This document shows, piece after piece, positions 32,782 through 42,096 of a stretch of 64,000 nucleotides of DNA. A model generated the notes under the pieces. It was not told where the DNA came from, searched no databases, and saw nothing but the letters and a program-made list of their open reading frames with translations. Origin of the DNA: Celoporthe dispersa (lineage: Eukaryota > Ascomycota > Sordariomycetes > Diaporthales > Cryphonectriaceae); the NCBI GenBank assembly GCA_016584495.1, contig WAID01000013.1:1984001-2048000 (forward strand), read 5' to 3'. The translations under genes and the position numbers were made by a program. How positions within the stretch are numbered: the stretch's first letter is position 1; the number at the start of each line of letters is the position of its first letter.

Positions 32782-34768
32782 ATGGCTACAGGTATGTGCA
32801 CGTCTTCCCTGCCGCCGCGTCATATAGCTGTGATGTCGAGGGTGTCGATCTCGGGGCGATGCGCTGCTGATAGGAATATCTGTTTACTCCTCAGTGCGGA
32901 TATGTGTCTGTGGTGACGAGGGCACGGGAAAGTCCAGCCTGATCGCCTCCCTCGTCAAGGATGTCTTCGTCGCGAACAAGATCCAGTCCGTCCTGCCACA
33001 GATCACCATCCCACCGACCATCGGCACCCCAGAGAACGTCACCACGACCATCGTCGACACGTCCGCCCGACCACAAGACCGCAACACCCTGCGCAAGGAG
33101 ATCCGAAAGTCCAACGTTATATTACTTGTCTACTCGGACCACTACAGCTACGAGCGCGTCGCCCTCTTCTGGATGCCATACTTCAGGTCCCTCGGGGTCA
33201 ATGTGCCCGTGGTCCTGTGCGCCAACAAGTCAGACCTGACAGGGGATGGCAACACCGCACAGGTCGTGGACGACGAGATACTGCCCGTCATGCACGAGTT
33301 CCGAGAGATTGACTCGTGCATCAGGACAAGCGCTCGGGAGCACAGGAATGTGAACGAGGTCTTCTTCCTCTGCCAGAAGGCAGTGACACATCCCATTGCG
33401 CCCCTCTTTGACTACAAGGAAGGGAATCTGAAGCCGGCGTGTGTCTCGGCGCTCAAGAGGATCTTCTACCTGAGCGACAAGGACCAGGACGGCTATCTCA
33501 GCGACGAGGAGATGCACGAGTTCCAGGCTAAGGCGTTCGAGAGGCCCCTGTCCCCCGAGGACCTCGAGAACATCAAGCTGACCGTCAGCAAGATGTCGCC
33601 CGGGTCGGATACCGGAAAAGGCATCGACCTGGCAGGGTTCCTCCGCCTGAACAAGATGTATGCCGAGAAGGGCCGCCACGAGACGATATGGATCATACTG
33701 CGCAAGCACAGCTACACCGACAGCCTCAGCCTGGAGGACAGCTTCCTGCACCCCAAGTTCGACGTCCCCGAGTATGCCTCGGCGGAGCTGAGCCCTGCGG
33801 GGTATCGGTTCTTCGTCGACATGTTCCTGCTCTTTGACAAGGACAACGACGGCGGGCTGAACGATGAGGAGCTGGCGGCGCTCTTCACGCCCACGCCTGG
33901 CCTGCCGCAGTCTTGGATGGATGCAGCCTTCCCCTCGTCCACCGTGCGGAACGAGGCCGGACATATCACGCTGCAGGGATGGCTCGCGCAGTGGAGCATG
34001 ACCACCTTTCTCGAGCCAAAGACAACACTTGAGTACCTAGCATACCTGGGCTTCGAGGCATCCAACCCCAAGGAGTCGACGTCGAGTGCCCTAAAGGTGA
34101 CGAAACCACGAAAGAGACGACGGCGCCCCGGCCGCGTCGAACGTAATGTTGTCCTCTGCTACGTGCTCGGCGGCGCAGGGGCGGGCAAGTCCTCCCTCCT
34201 GGACGCCTTCCTCAACCGGCCCTTTGACTCTCTCTACCATCCGACCATCAAGCCGCGGCGTGCCGTGAACAGCGTCGAGCTGCAGGGCGGCAAGCAGTGC
34301 TACCTGATCCTGGAGGAGCTGGGCGAGCTGGAGCCGGCCATACTCGAGAACCGCGCCCGTCTCGACGCGTGCGACCTCATCTGCTACACGTACGACTCGT
34401 CGGACCCAGACTCGTTCTCGCACATTGTCGACCTGCGGAGCAAGCTCCCGCACCTGGACGAGATGCCCTCGATCTACGTGGCCCTCAAGGCCGACAGGGA
34501 CAAGACGACGCAGCGGTGCGAGGCGCAGCCAGACGTATACACGTCCAGCCTGATGATGCCGACGCCGCTGCACGTCAGCGTCACGTGGAACAGCATTAGT
34601 GAGCTGTTTGTCGCGCTGGCGGAGGCGGCGACAAACCCGTCCACGGCGTTCCCCAAGAGTGAGGAGCCTCCGCCTGACATGACCAGCCTGTACGTGGCGC
34701 TGGGGGCGACGGCGTGTGCCGGGCTGGCTGCGCTGGTCATCTGGCGGCGGTCGACGAGCTCGGCGTAG
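32782..34768 (+). CDS. GEM1: mitochondrial Rho GTPase Gem1 (Miro)
   Basis: Gem1 sits in the mitochondrial outer membrane and controls mitochondrial shape, inheritance and ER contacts. The start is a 10-bp first exon (32782-32791, ATGGCTACAG) spliced with GTATGT..TCAG to exon 2 (32895-34768). This gives [20 protein letters not shown] and 627 residues, intact. GTPase 1 carries the P-loop GDEGTGKSS (about 9-17) and NKSDL. EF-hand 1 is DKDQDGYLSDEE (near 197) and EF-hand 2 DKDNDGGLNDEE (near 317). GTPase 2 has the P-loop GGAGAGKSSLL (near 427) and the ALKADRD specificity motif. The tail anchor is YVALGATACAGLAALVIW followed by basic residues at the very end. All expected elements are present. Gene callers that ignore the microexon would start at a wrong site. 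Confidence 0.97.
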
Positions 34769-35198
34769 CGGCTGGTCTGTGCCACTCTCGGTGTGGGTTT
34801 TCTCAATTTATCTCCCCAAGGCATTCATAAATTTTTTGAAAGGGTTGTTCTGGTGAGCATTTTCAGGTGTTGAGGCGCCATATCTTTTAGTTTTTTTTCT
34901 TCTTTTCTGTGTTGAGTTGAACTCGCGTATTTAGCACATAGAGAGAGATCAATGATACCCACCTCGCTTTTCGGAACCGAGGATACGAAGACTGCGAGAC
35001 GTGCTCGGCTACTTCAAGTATGTACTGTAAAAAAAAGATCTTATGAGGGTAGTCCGACTAGCAGGTAGCACCATGTTCACATTTAGGAATATCTACACCC
35101 CAAAAATGGTGCTGTGGATCCTTCATCATACAACGGATTCCCTTTTCCACACCGCGTATGACATTTTCAAAATAAGACACAAAGATAGCACTTCTGTT
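34769..35198. other. intergenic region between convergent GEM1 and transhydrogenase genes
   Basis: AT-rich 3'-flank with T tracts (34893-34902). No gene is seen. Confidence 0.5.
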
Positions 35199-36944
35199 CT
35201 ATCCCATAGACGCCTCAAACAGACCCCGCAGCTGCTCCTCTCGGCCTCCAGCTCCCGCGCCAAGCTCGGCGCCAGCATGAGCACCCGCTGCTGCGGAATC
35301 GTCCCTTCCACCAGCTCATCCAGATGCTCTGCCCCGAACCCCAGCGCCCGCAGACCCTTGGGCTGGTCGCCCAGGTCGTCCAGGAACCGGCGCAGGGCGT
35401 CGGCCAGGACTTCGCCGGCGGAGGCGCGCTTCACGTTGCTGATGTCGACGCCGAAGCAGGCGGCGGCCTCGAGGTGGCGGTCTGGGTTGGAGGGGGCAGT
35501 GAACCGGAAGACGGCGGGGGATGTGACGGCCACGGAGACTCCATGGGGGATTATGGGGGTGGCGACTTGGTAGCCGGCGTGTCTGTAGCCTGGATTTTGG
35601 CCTGAGATGGGGTAGGACATGCCTGTATGTGTGTGTGTGTGTGTGTTGTTAGAGGCAGCGGGTGAGATGTGTGTGGTTAGCTTCGCCATCTCCAAGACTC
35701 ACCATGACACAGGTGCACACCGGCATTGCCAAAGCCAACGCCCGCGAGCGTGGCGGCCAGCAGCATCTGGCTCTGGGCTTCCATGTCCTCCGGGTCCTTG
35801 ACGGCACGGGGCAGGTACTTGACGCAGTCCTTAAGGGCCTGGAGTGAGAAGATGTCGCTGATGGGGTTGGCGCCCTGGTAGGCGGGCCTCTGGATGGGGT
35901 TCGCAGGCCGTGGCGTCCTCTCGGTGTAGGGAATCGCGGTCCAGCTCTCGAGGGAGTGGCACAGGACGTCGAGCCCCGAGCTGGCTTTCACGGCTGCGGG
36001 CATGGTGCTCGTATTCAGGGGGTCGCAGATGCCGAGGGTGGGCTTCAGGTTGCGGTGTGCGATGCCCGTCTTGGCGCGGCGGGCGACGAGGTCGAAGATG
36101 GCGGTGCCTGTGGTCTCGGAGCCGGTGCCTGCGGTGGTGGGCACGGCGACGAGGGGTTTGAGGGGTTTGTCGATGGGTCTCCCGGCTCCCAGTGGCGCAT
36201 TGACAAAGTCGAGAAAGTCGGCGTCTGGATAGGACGTGTACAGGTTCATCAGCTTGGCGGTGTCGATGACGGAGCCGCCGCCCACGGCCAGAAAGGCGTC
36301 TGGGTCGAAGGGCTTGGCCCAGTCTATAGCCTCGCGGATGCTGCCCAAGGTGGTTCGCTTGTCAGTCTGGGGTGGCCTTCCCCGGGCGTCACCATCATCA
36401 TCTGCAGGGAAAGGAAAGTCTGGCCTACGAGCTGTCCTTGGGCTCTATCCTCGTCTTGTTAAAGACCCTAAAGTTGACGCCTTCCCTGGTCAGGGCCTCG
36501 CGTACTTGCTCCATGGCCGTCAGCTTGTCGACCGTCTCATCCGTCACGACGCAGACCCGCTTGGAGCCCATGTTCCTAAAGTCCATGCCGACCTCGCGCG
36601 TGACGCCAGGCCCGAAGCGGATGGATGAGGCTGCCATCTCGAAGGCGTACTCTTTGCGCTGCGAGTCGTCCTGGGGCGTGGCATATCGCCGCACGGCTGC
36701 ATGCGGGCCCCGTTGGTGGTGGTGGTGGTGGCCTGGGTTGGAGTGGCATGGACACGAGGGCGGGTGGGTGAACTGTACCGCCCTGAGCAGGTTGACTGCC
36801 TTCGTCGCGGCCTTGAGATTTCAAGTGAAGAGGAGGGTGATCGTGTCAGCCAGTCCCCAAGTCCCTTGGGCGCGGGGATGAGCAGGCCGTCGAGGACAAG
36901 AATTGAGTACTCACACCTGGGATTACACGAATGGCCGGTGTCAT
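35199..36944 (-). CDS. hydroxyacid-oxoacid transhydrogenase, iron-type ADH family, mitochondrial (frameshift at end)
   Basis: Orthologue of ADHFE1/HOT, which couples oxidation of 4-hydroxybutyrate (or a similar hydroxyacid) to reduction of 2-oxoglutarate. Exons are 36915-36944, 36429-36811, 35703-36340 and 35199-35622; corrected length 491. The first 60 residues look like a mitochondrial presequence (MTPAIRVIPG, then AATKAVNLLRAVQF, a His run, AAVRRYATPQDD). The Fe-ADH core is clear: SIRFGPGVTREVGMDFRNMG, DAFLAVGGGSVIDTAKLMNL, VAVPTTAGTGSETTGTAIFD, SGLDVLCHSLESWTA, GVGFGNAGVHLCHGMSYPIS and PIIPHGVSVAV with metal-binding His residues. Near the end the frame drifts after LEAER. One extra G (site 35237-35238) gives EQLRGLFEASMG and a TAG at 35199-35201, agreeing with the family's LFEAS ending. 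Without correction the frame runs on to 35126. Divergent from the DmpA-type peptidase. Confidence 0.92.
35237..35238 (-). other. one-base deletion near the transhydrogenase 3' end
   Basis: The coding strand reads GAG AGG AGC AGC. With one more G it reads GAG AGG GAG CAG CTG and continues to GLFEASMG and a stop. The uncorrected frame gives SSCGVCLRRLW. Confidence 0.85.
35627..35646. repeat. (GT)n repeat in the last intron of the transhydrogenase gene
   Basis: About ten GT units lie inside intron 3 (35623-35702). Confidence 0.9.
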
Positions 36945-36958
36945 GATGACTTATGCAT

Positions 36959-36990
<32 letters not shown>

Positions 36991-37819
36991 ATTAAAAATA
37001 TATGAGAAATATACAAGAGAATGTGTGTATATATCACCTTATTGTACACTGCGGCTCAAGAAGAGATGAGAGGAGGATGATGGATCAAGGTAAGGCAAAA
37101 GCGAACCTCGAGCCGGTTCCCTGCGAGCTCGGAAGGCAGGTAAGGTACCACCACCCCTCACGGGTCTCCAACGACTAAGCTACACTGTGTACAAGTATTG
37201 GAGAAGTCATGATGCCACACCCCCCGGGGAGGGGGTTCCTCTTGTGGAGAACCCCGCGTTTTTCTATTATCAATATCTCTTTTCCCAGATCAAGCATGCC
37301 GGTAATCTCGTCTTCTCTCAACCGGCTGCCGGATAGGTTGGCACCGGCACTTTGTATTGAAGGGATCTTCAATGTTGTGAGTCCTCGATCGAGGAAGGGA
37401 AAGGAAAGGAGCATTGTGTTTATGCTTTGGTTCCATTTCGTGCTGGTGTGGGTTCAGGAATAACTTGGAATCAGTACAAATTATTTACTGTACATCCATC
37501 GGCTTGAACTTTACAGCTACCAAATCAGTGACACCGGACAAATAGTCCCGCTCTGACACGACATGATCCTCCTGCATCAACCTCACCCTCGCCTAGTAGA
37601 TCTTGGTACTCATAGAAACTTGGAGCTCCCGCCTTACCATTGAGGGGTGAGACCTGCAGTGTGGTTACATGATGTACGAATGAGTCACGCCGCCGTCGAC
37701 ATCTCAGTGATAGTTCTCTCGTCGTGTTCAAAAAGCCCTTCCATCCTCATCATGTCTTCCAGTCTCAATCTACCTCCTTACCACCACCTCCTCCTCTTCT
37801 TCCTCCTCCTCTCATAAAC
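36945..37819. promoter_or_regulatory. divergent promoter region of transhydrogenase and DmpA-type peptidase
   Basis: An 875-bp intergenic region. A GT repeat (36957-36991) begins within 15 bp of the transhydrogenase ATG. The last 60 bp before the peptidase ATG are CCT/CTT-rich. Confidence 0.5.
36957..36991. repeat. (GT)n microsatellite at transhydrogenase start
   Basis: About 16 GT units with one A interruption, immediately upstream of the ATG on the minus strand. Confidence 0.95.
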
Positions 37820-39046
37820 ATGGCCTCCTCCTCAGCCGCCATCAACAGCCAGCAGGACCCGCTACCAAGACAGCGTATCCGTGCCCTCCTCCCCCGCCTC
37901 GAGATAGGCCACTGGCCCACCGGCCCTCTCAATGGCATCACCGACGTCGCCGGCGTCCTCACCCACACCACCACCCTCCAGCCTCCCTCCAACCCTTCCG
38001 TCAACACAGGCGTGACCGTCATCCTCCCCCACAAGGACTGGTTCCACCATGCCGTCTACGCCAACGTCTTCCGCTTCAACGGCTCCGGCGAGATGACAGG
38101 CTCGCACTGGCTGCAGGAGACGGGCCTCCTGCACTCGCCCATCGTGCTGACCAACTCCTTCTCCGTGGGCGAGGCCTACCGCGGCGTCTACGACCACGCC
38201 GTCCGCCACCACAGCGACCCCAAGGACGGCAGCGTCGACTGGTTCCTGCTGCCCGTCGTCGCGGAGACGTTCGACGGCACACTGAACGACATGACCGCCT
38301 TTGCCGTCAAGCCCGAGCACGTCGTCGACGGCATCGCCAACGCCACCGCCGACCTCACGCCCGAGGGCTGCACCGGAGGCGGCACCGGTATGCTCTGCCA
38401 AGGCTTCAAGGGCGGCACCGGCACCAGCAGCCGCGTCGTGCCGGGCCTGGGCCCAAGCACCGCTGGTGCTGATGCTGCCGAGAGGACCTACACCGTCGGC
38501 GCCCTCGTCCAGGCCAACTACGGCCGCCTCAGGGACTTCCGCGTCACGGGCGTCCCCGTCGGGAAGCTCGTCATGGAGCAGCGCCAGAGACACAACGATG
38601 CCGCGGCGCTGCAGCAGCAGGCCATGGTCGACAGGGAGAAGGACAAGAAGGACGGGAGCATCATCGTCATCCTGGCCACCGACGCGCCCCTGCACCCGAC
38701 GCAGCTCGAGCGCCTGGCCAAGAGGGCGACGGTCGGGCTTGCCAGGGTCGGAGGCTATGGCCATAACCCCTCTGGTGATCTCTTCCTGGCCTTCTCCACG
38801 GCGAACAAGATCCCTGTGCAGACGGTGACTGCTGGGGTTAGATCTGTGGACCCGTTCAGGGCGCAGGCGCTGGGAATCGAGGTGGTGGACGACCAGAGTA
38901 TTAACGCCTTGTTTGAGGCTGCTGCTGATGCCACCGAGGAGGCAATCTATAATGCCATCTGCATGGCCCAGACCACGACGGGGCACAAGGGAACCAAGGT
39001 GGAGGCTATTAACCTGCAGCTTCTAAAGGAGATCATGGAGGACTAG
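37820..39046 (+). CDS. DmpA/BapA-type aminopeptidase (Ntn hydrolase, peptidase family S58)
   Basis: Single exon of 408 residues from the ATG at 37820 (ACATGGCC); the frame is open 32 codons further upstream but without ATG. The family comprises L-aminopeptidase/D-esterase and beta-aminopeptidases that self-cleave to expose a nucleophilic Ser or Thr. Landmarks are IGHWPTGPLNGITDVAGV at the N-terminus, VNTGVTVILPH, GLLHSPIVLTNSFSVGEAY, the Gly-rich TPEGCTGGGTGMLCQGFKGG then TGTSSRV, and DGSIIVILATDAPLHPTQLE. The Gly279-Ser280 bond in DGSIIVI is the expected autocleavage site and Ser280 the nucleophile. ARVGGYGHNPSGDLFLAFST near the C-terminus is also conserved. There is no signal peptide, so it is probably cytosolic. 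A long loop (EQRQRHNDAAALQQQ) precedes the cleavage site, as in other fungal members. Natural substrate unknown. Confidence 0.92.
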   Translation: MASSSAAINSQQDPLPRQRIRALLPRLEIGHWPTGPLNGITDVAGVLTHTTTLQPPSNPSVNTGVTVILPHKDWFHHAVYANVFRFNGSGEMTGSHWLQETGLLHSPIVLTNSFSVGEAYRGVYDHAVRHHSDPKDGSVDWFLLPVVAETFDGTLNDMTAFAVKPEHVVDGIANATADLTPEGCTGGGTGMLCQGFKGGTGTSSRVVPGLGPSTAGADAAERTYTVGALVQANYGRLRDFRVTGVPVGKLVMEQRQRHNDAAALQQQAMVDREKDKKDGSIIVILATDAPLHPTQLERLAKRATVGLARVGGYGHNPSGDLFLAFSTANKIPVQTVTAGVRSVDPFRAQALGIEVVDDQSINALFEAAADATEEAIYNAICMAQTTTGHKGTKVEAINLQLLKEIMED

Positions 39047-39917
39047 GTAGTCGGGGGAAAGAGGAGTATCTCCTGGTCCTGTCGACAGACCGCTCAGCCT
39101 TCAAGGCCTACGTCGCCTTCTACGGATTTCTTGACCACTTAAAATACAGCTTTGCTTCGGAACGGATCCAGATTTTATGCAGTCTCTGTGAAAAGCTGAC
39201 TGAACAGTGGACTTCCTTTGCTAACGAGTACACAATTTCTCGAATAATCATTCTATTTACCCGTACAGTCCATTCACAGAGCCGAGCCCCCTTACTTCTT
39301 CGAAGTAGATACTCATAATACCCGCTACTCATAGATCCGTGTAAGTGTCCGCTCATAGGTTTCAGACTCTTGATACATAATAGTAAGTCAGCAAGCAAGA
39401 AAGAAAAAGGTACCCTTTTTTGCCCATAACTCCTCACAGCCCAAGACTTACGTTTTGCTAGATCTACAGCATAGCCAGTGGCACACTGCATATTTGCAGG
39501 GGCATCGAGGATCTCAGGATTGGCCCGAGGGCGTGGTATGTTGATAAGGAGGAAGAGAATGTCATAATCGCGTCTTTGACGGCGTCATCTCGTAGAACAG
39601 ACGAGAGGACCGAGGTGGGCTGGAGGTTGATTTGATGTGGCGGCCGAGGAGCTACGAGATTGCTAGGGCATATGGTTTCGTCGACCTGAAGAAGGAAGGG
39701 CATACTCTCGACGAGCTGTGATGGGTATATCTTGGGGTATGTCAATCAAGTTGATATTGATGAGCGTATACGGCAACCTTGACGTCCTTCTCTGAGTATC
39801 CAGCTCGAGAGTGACGGAACAAGAGACTATGACAAACCTGCCGACCCAAGGGTATACTTCAAGCCATACAAGAAACGAAATGAACAGAAGAGAATCGTCT
39901 TGCTCAACGGAGTACGC
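39047..39917. other. intergenic region between convergent peptidase and cutinase genes
   Basis: No confident gene. The minus strand holds protein-like fragments with a GTAAGT donor near 39450-39455 that look like a broken or unrecognised gene (see next entry and findings). The rest is AT-rich. Confidence 0.45.
39440..39745 (-). pseudogene. possible relict or indel-broken exon, unidentified
   Basis: On the minus strand one frame from 39745 reads SQLVESMPFLLQVDETICPS and continues to SSVLRDDAVKD. From about 39585 the adjacent frame takes over with RDYDILFLLINIPRPRANPE then ILDAPANMQCATGYAVDLAK and ends at a perfect GTAAGT donor. One added base would join the two. There is no ATG at its upstream end and I do not recognise a family. 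It may be a gene relict, or a real gene hidden by the same kind of indel seen elsewhere in the window. Confidence 0.25.
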
Positions 39918-41271
39918 TCATCTTCCCTTTCTTAAGGCAAAGAACCCCGTGACTGGTAGACTGGCCCCGTTCCCAATCTGCGTTCCCCCATTCACCGCTT
40001 CCGTAGTCTTCACAGTCGGTACATTGCCCTGAGCAGGTTTATGTCAGCACACATTGGCCTTGTGAGACCTGAGAGAGCAAGTCCTGGGCAAGGGAGAAGA
40101 AGAAGAGAAGAAGAGAAGAAGGAGAAGGGAAAACAAAGAGGACATACCATCCCTTGATTCTGAGCATCATCACTCGCCATCCCCAGCGCACTCTTCTGCA
40201 TCACAAACATAGCCGCCTGCGCCGCATCCTGGTTATACGTAAGATGGTCCAAGGTGACCATATCCCCATGCTGGGCGCAGATGTCATCCTGCGCATTGCA
40301 CAGCGACAGCACCCGCCCGCTCTGCACACCCGACACCGCAGTCCCGTTCAGCGGGTCTCCGAAGAGCACGACGGACGAGATGCGGGACTCGACTGCGGTG
40401 GCGTCATTGTTATTGCTGCTGTCTGCGGTCGAGGTGTTGTTGCTGGTGGCAGTAGCAGTATCGGCCTCCTGGGACGCGGCGGATGTGCCGTTGCTGATGA
40501 GGCTCATGGCGTTGTGGACGACCTGGGCGCCCTGGCTGTAACCCGACAGGACGAGCTTGGTGTCGGGACAGGCAGCTGTCGTCCTGCTGGCGAGCGTGGC
40601 CATCAGGGCCGAGCCGGAGGGCGAGCCGCCTGCTAGGAACCCGGAGATGGAGGCTGGGTAGGGAATGCCTTGGAACGCGACCGATGTGCTCCCGTTGACG
40701 TAGTTCCTCAGCGCGGTGAAGAAGGACGGGCCTGTGTAGAGGCCTACATTTCCTGTAGAGGGCGAGAAGAAGAAGAAAATCGATAGTCAGTCTCACAGTC
40801 TTTCTGGTCCCTGAAACTCTTCTTCTTCTTGGTGGCTAGTCAGCCCGGATCGCAGGAAGGAATCAACATACCTGGCTCGCCAGTCCCTCTGGCAAATAGC
40901 ACCGCCATCCCAGGACACGTCGCATTCGCACCCACAGCACTCACCGTCTCATTCGTCACTGAACTGCTGTCATCGTCGTCCTCGGTGTCTTGTATGTCCA
41001 GGCCCAGCAGGTCTACAAGGTCATTCTCGTTCGTAGCGTTGTGCAGGTCCTCCAGCACCGTTATGAAGCTCTGCAGCAACGAGGTCGCGTCGGTGAGGAG
41101 ATCCGAGATCTCGCCGCTGATGTTGGCGGCAGCTTCACCAAAGAGGCCGTCCAAGTCTCTCTCGTCATGCTGGGTGGGTGGTATTATGAGTTCTGGTGTC
41201 GCGAGGGTCAGGTGTGATATTGCGATGATGATAGAGGTGGTGAGAAGTGTTGATGTGCTGAAGGGCCGCAT
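39918..41271 (-). CDS. secreted cutinase-family (CE5) esterase with extra low-complexity segments
   Basis: Exons 40872-41271, 40148-40752 and 39918-40028 give 371 residues, intact. Residues 1-25 are a signal peptide (MRPFSTSTLLTTSIIIAISH). A pro-like region with an Asp/Glu-rich stretch (DIQDTEDDDDSSS) follows to about residue 118. The catalytic domain then starts at NATCPGMAVLFARGTGEPGN. The triad is Ser206 in GYSQGAQVVH, Asp289 in CNAQDDIC and His303 in DHLTYNQD. Cutinases hydrolyse plant cutin or other short esters outside the cell. The protein is about 150 residues longer than classic cutinases because of the N-terminal region and a Ser/Thr/Asn-rich insert of about 30 residues after the Ser helix (SAASQEADTATATSNNTS). 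Several NxT/NxS sites suggest glycosylation. The short last exon ends in FFALRKGR. Exact substrate unknown. Confidence 0.9.
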
Positions 41272-42096
41272 CGCGGCGTCTGGAATTGAAGCCGAGCTAT
41301 TACTGAGTTAAGAGGTAGGGTGATAATATTTTCTTTTGTCAGTCCTCCCTACTCTGAGTCCTCGTTAATGACGGCGTGGCTTGTTGAAGCAATCTAGGGA
41401 GGTTGTGTTCGAGGAGAGGACACAATTCGTGACGGCGACGACGGAGAGTATATTGAAACCACTGCGGCGGTGCACTCACTTTCAAACAAATGATGCAGTT
41501 TTGCCAGATCCCCTTTGCCCGCCTCCCCATCTCATGCACCTAGCAATCAAGCCTTTTTCGGAACCAAACACACGCGCACATATCGCAAGCCTACCTGGAA
41601 AGGTGAAGTGGAGTTCCGCCACCGTAGGTGTTAGAAACTATATGCTCCAGCTGCTTCAGGCTCGCTGGGGCGGCTACTCTGCACACAAAGTGTTTCATCT
41701 AGGCTCCCCGCCCACACATCATTGGGGCTGCAGGCTTGCCTAACCGTCCCATCTCGACGGAATCATCCGATCGTTGCGAGACGACTTGAAGCCTGGCCGT
41801 CAGTCATAGCGCTGTTGACCACGGTGCAGGAAGAGAAAATCTGAGTGCCGCTCTGGGGAGAGCCGTAGACCGAGCGAGCAGGGCCGAAATATGATCAGAA
41901 ATGTAACCTCATCTTCATCGAAGGATACCGCAGGCGTTCTCGAGGATTATTATGGGCGAGGACAATGAGGCAGGCGAGGGGGGGCCAAAGTGAGCGAGCA
42001 GCAGGGACATGATCCAACTCCCTGATGCAGATAAAATATAACGGTATGGTATCTCGCTGGGGGTGCCCATATAAACAGATGCAATGCTGAACCCCA
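41272..42096. other. intergenic region upstream of the cutinase gene
   Basis: An 825-bp promoter-side region of the cutinase (minus) and 3'-flank of SEC3 (minus). No gene and no clear motif were identified. Confidence 0.45.

Noticed and set aside
37862..38986. 374-codon ORF antisense to the DmpA-type peptidase
   Set aside because: It is a shadow ORF caused by codon bias; the plus-strand gene is conserved and intact.
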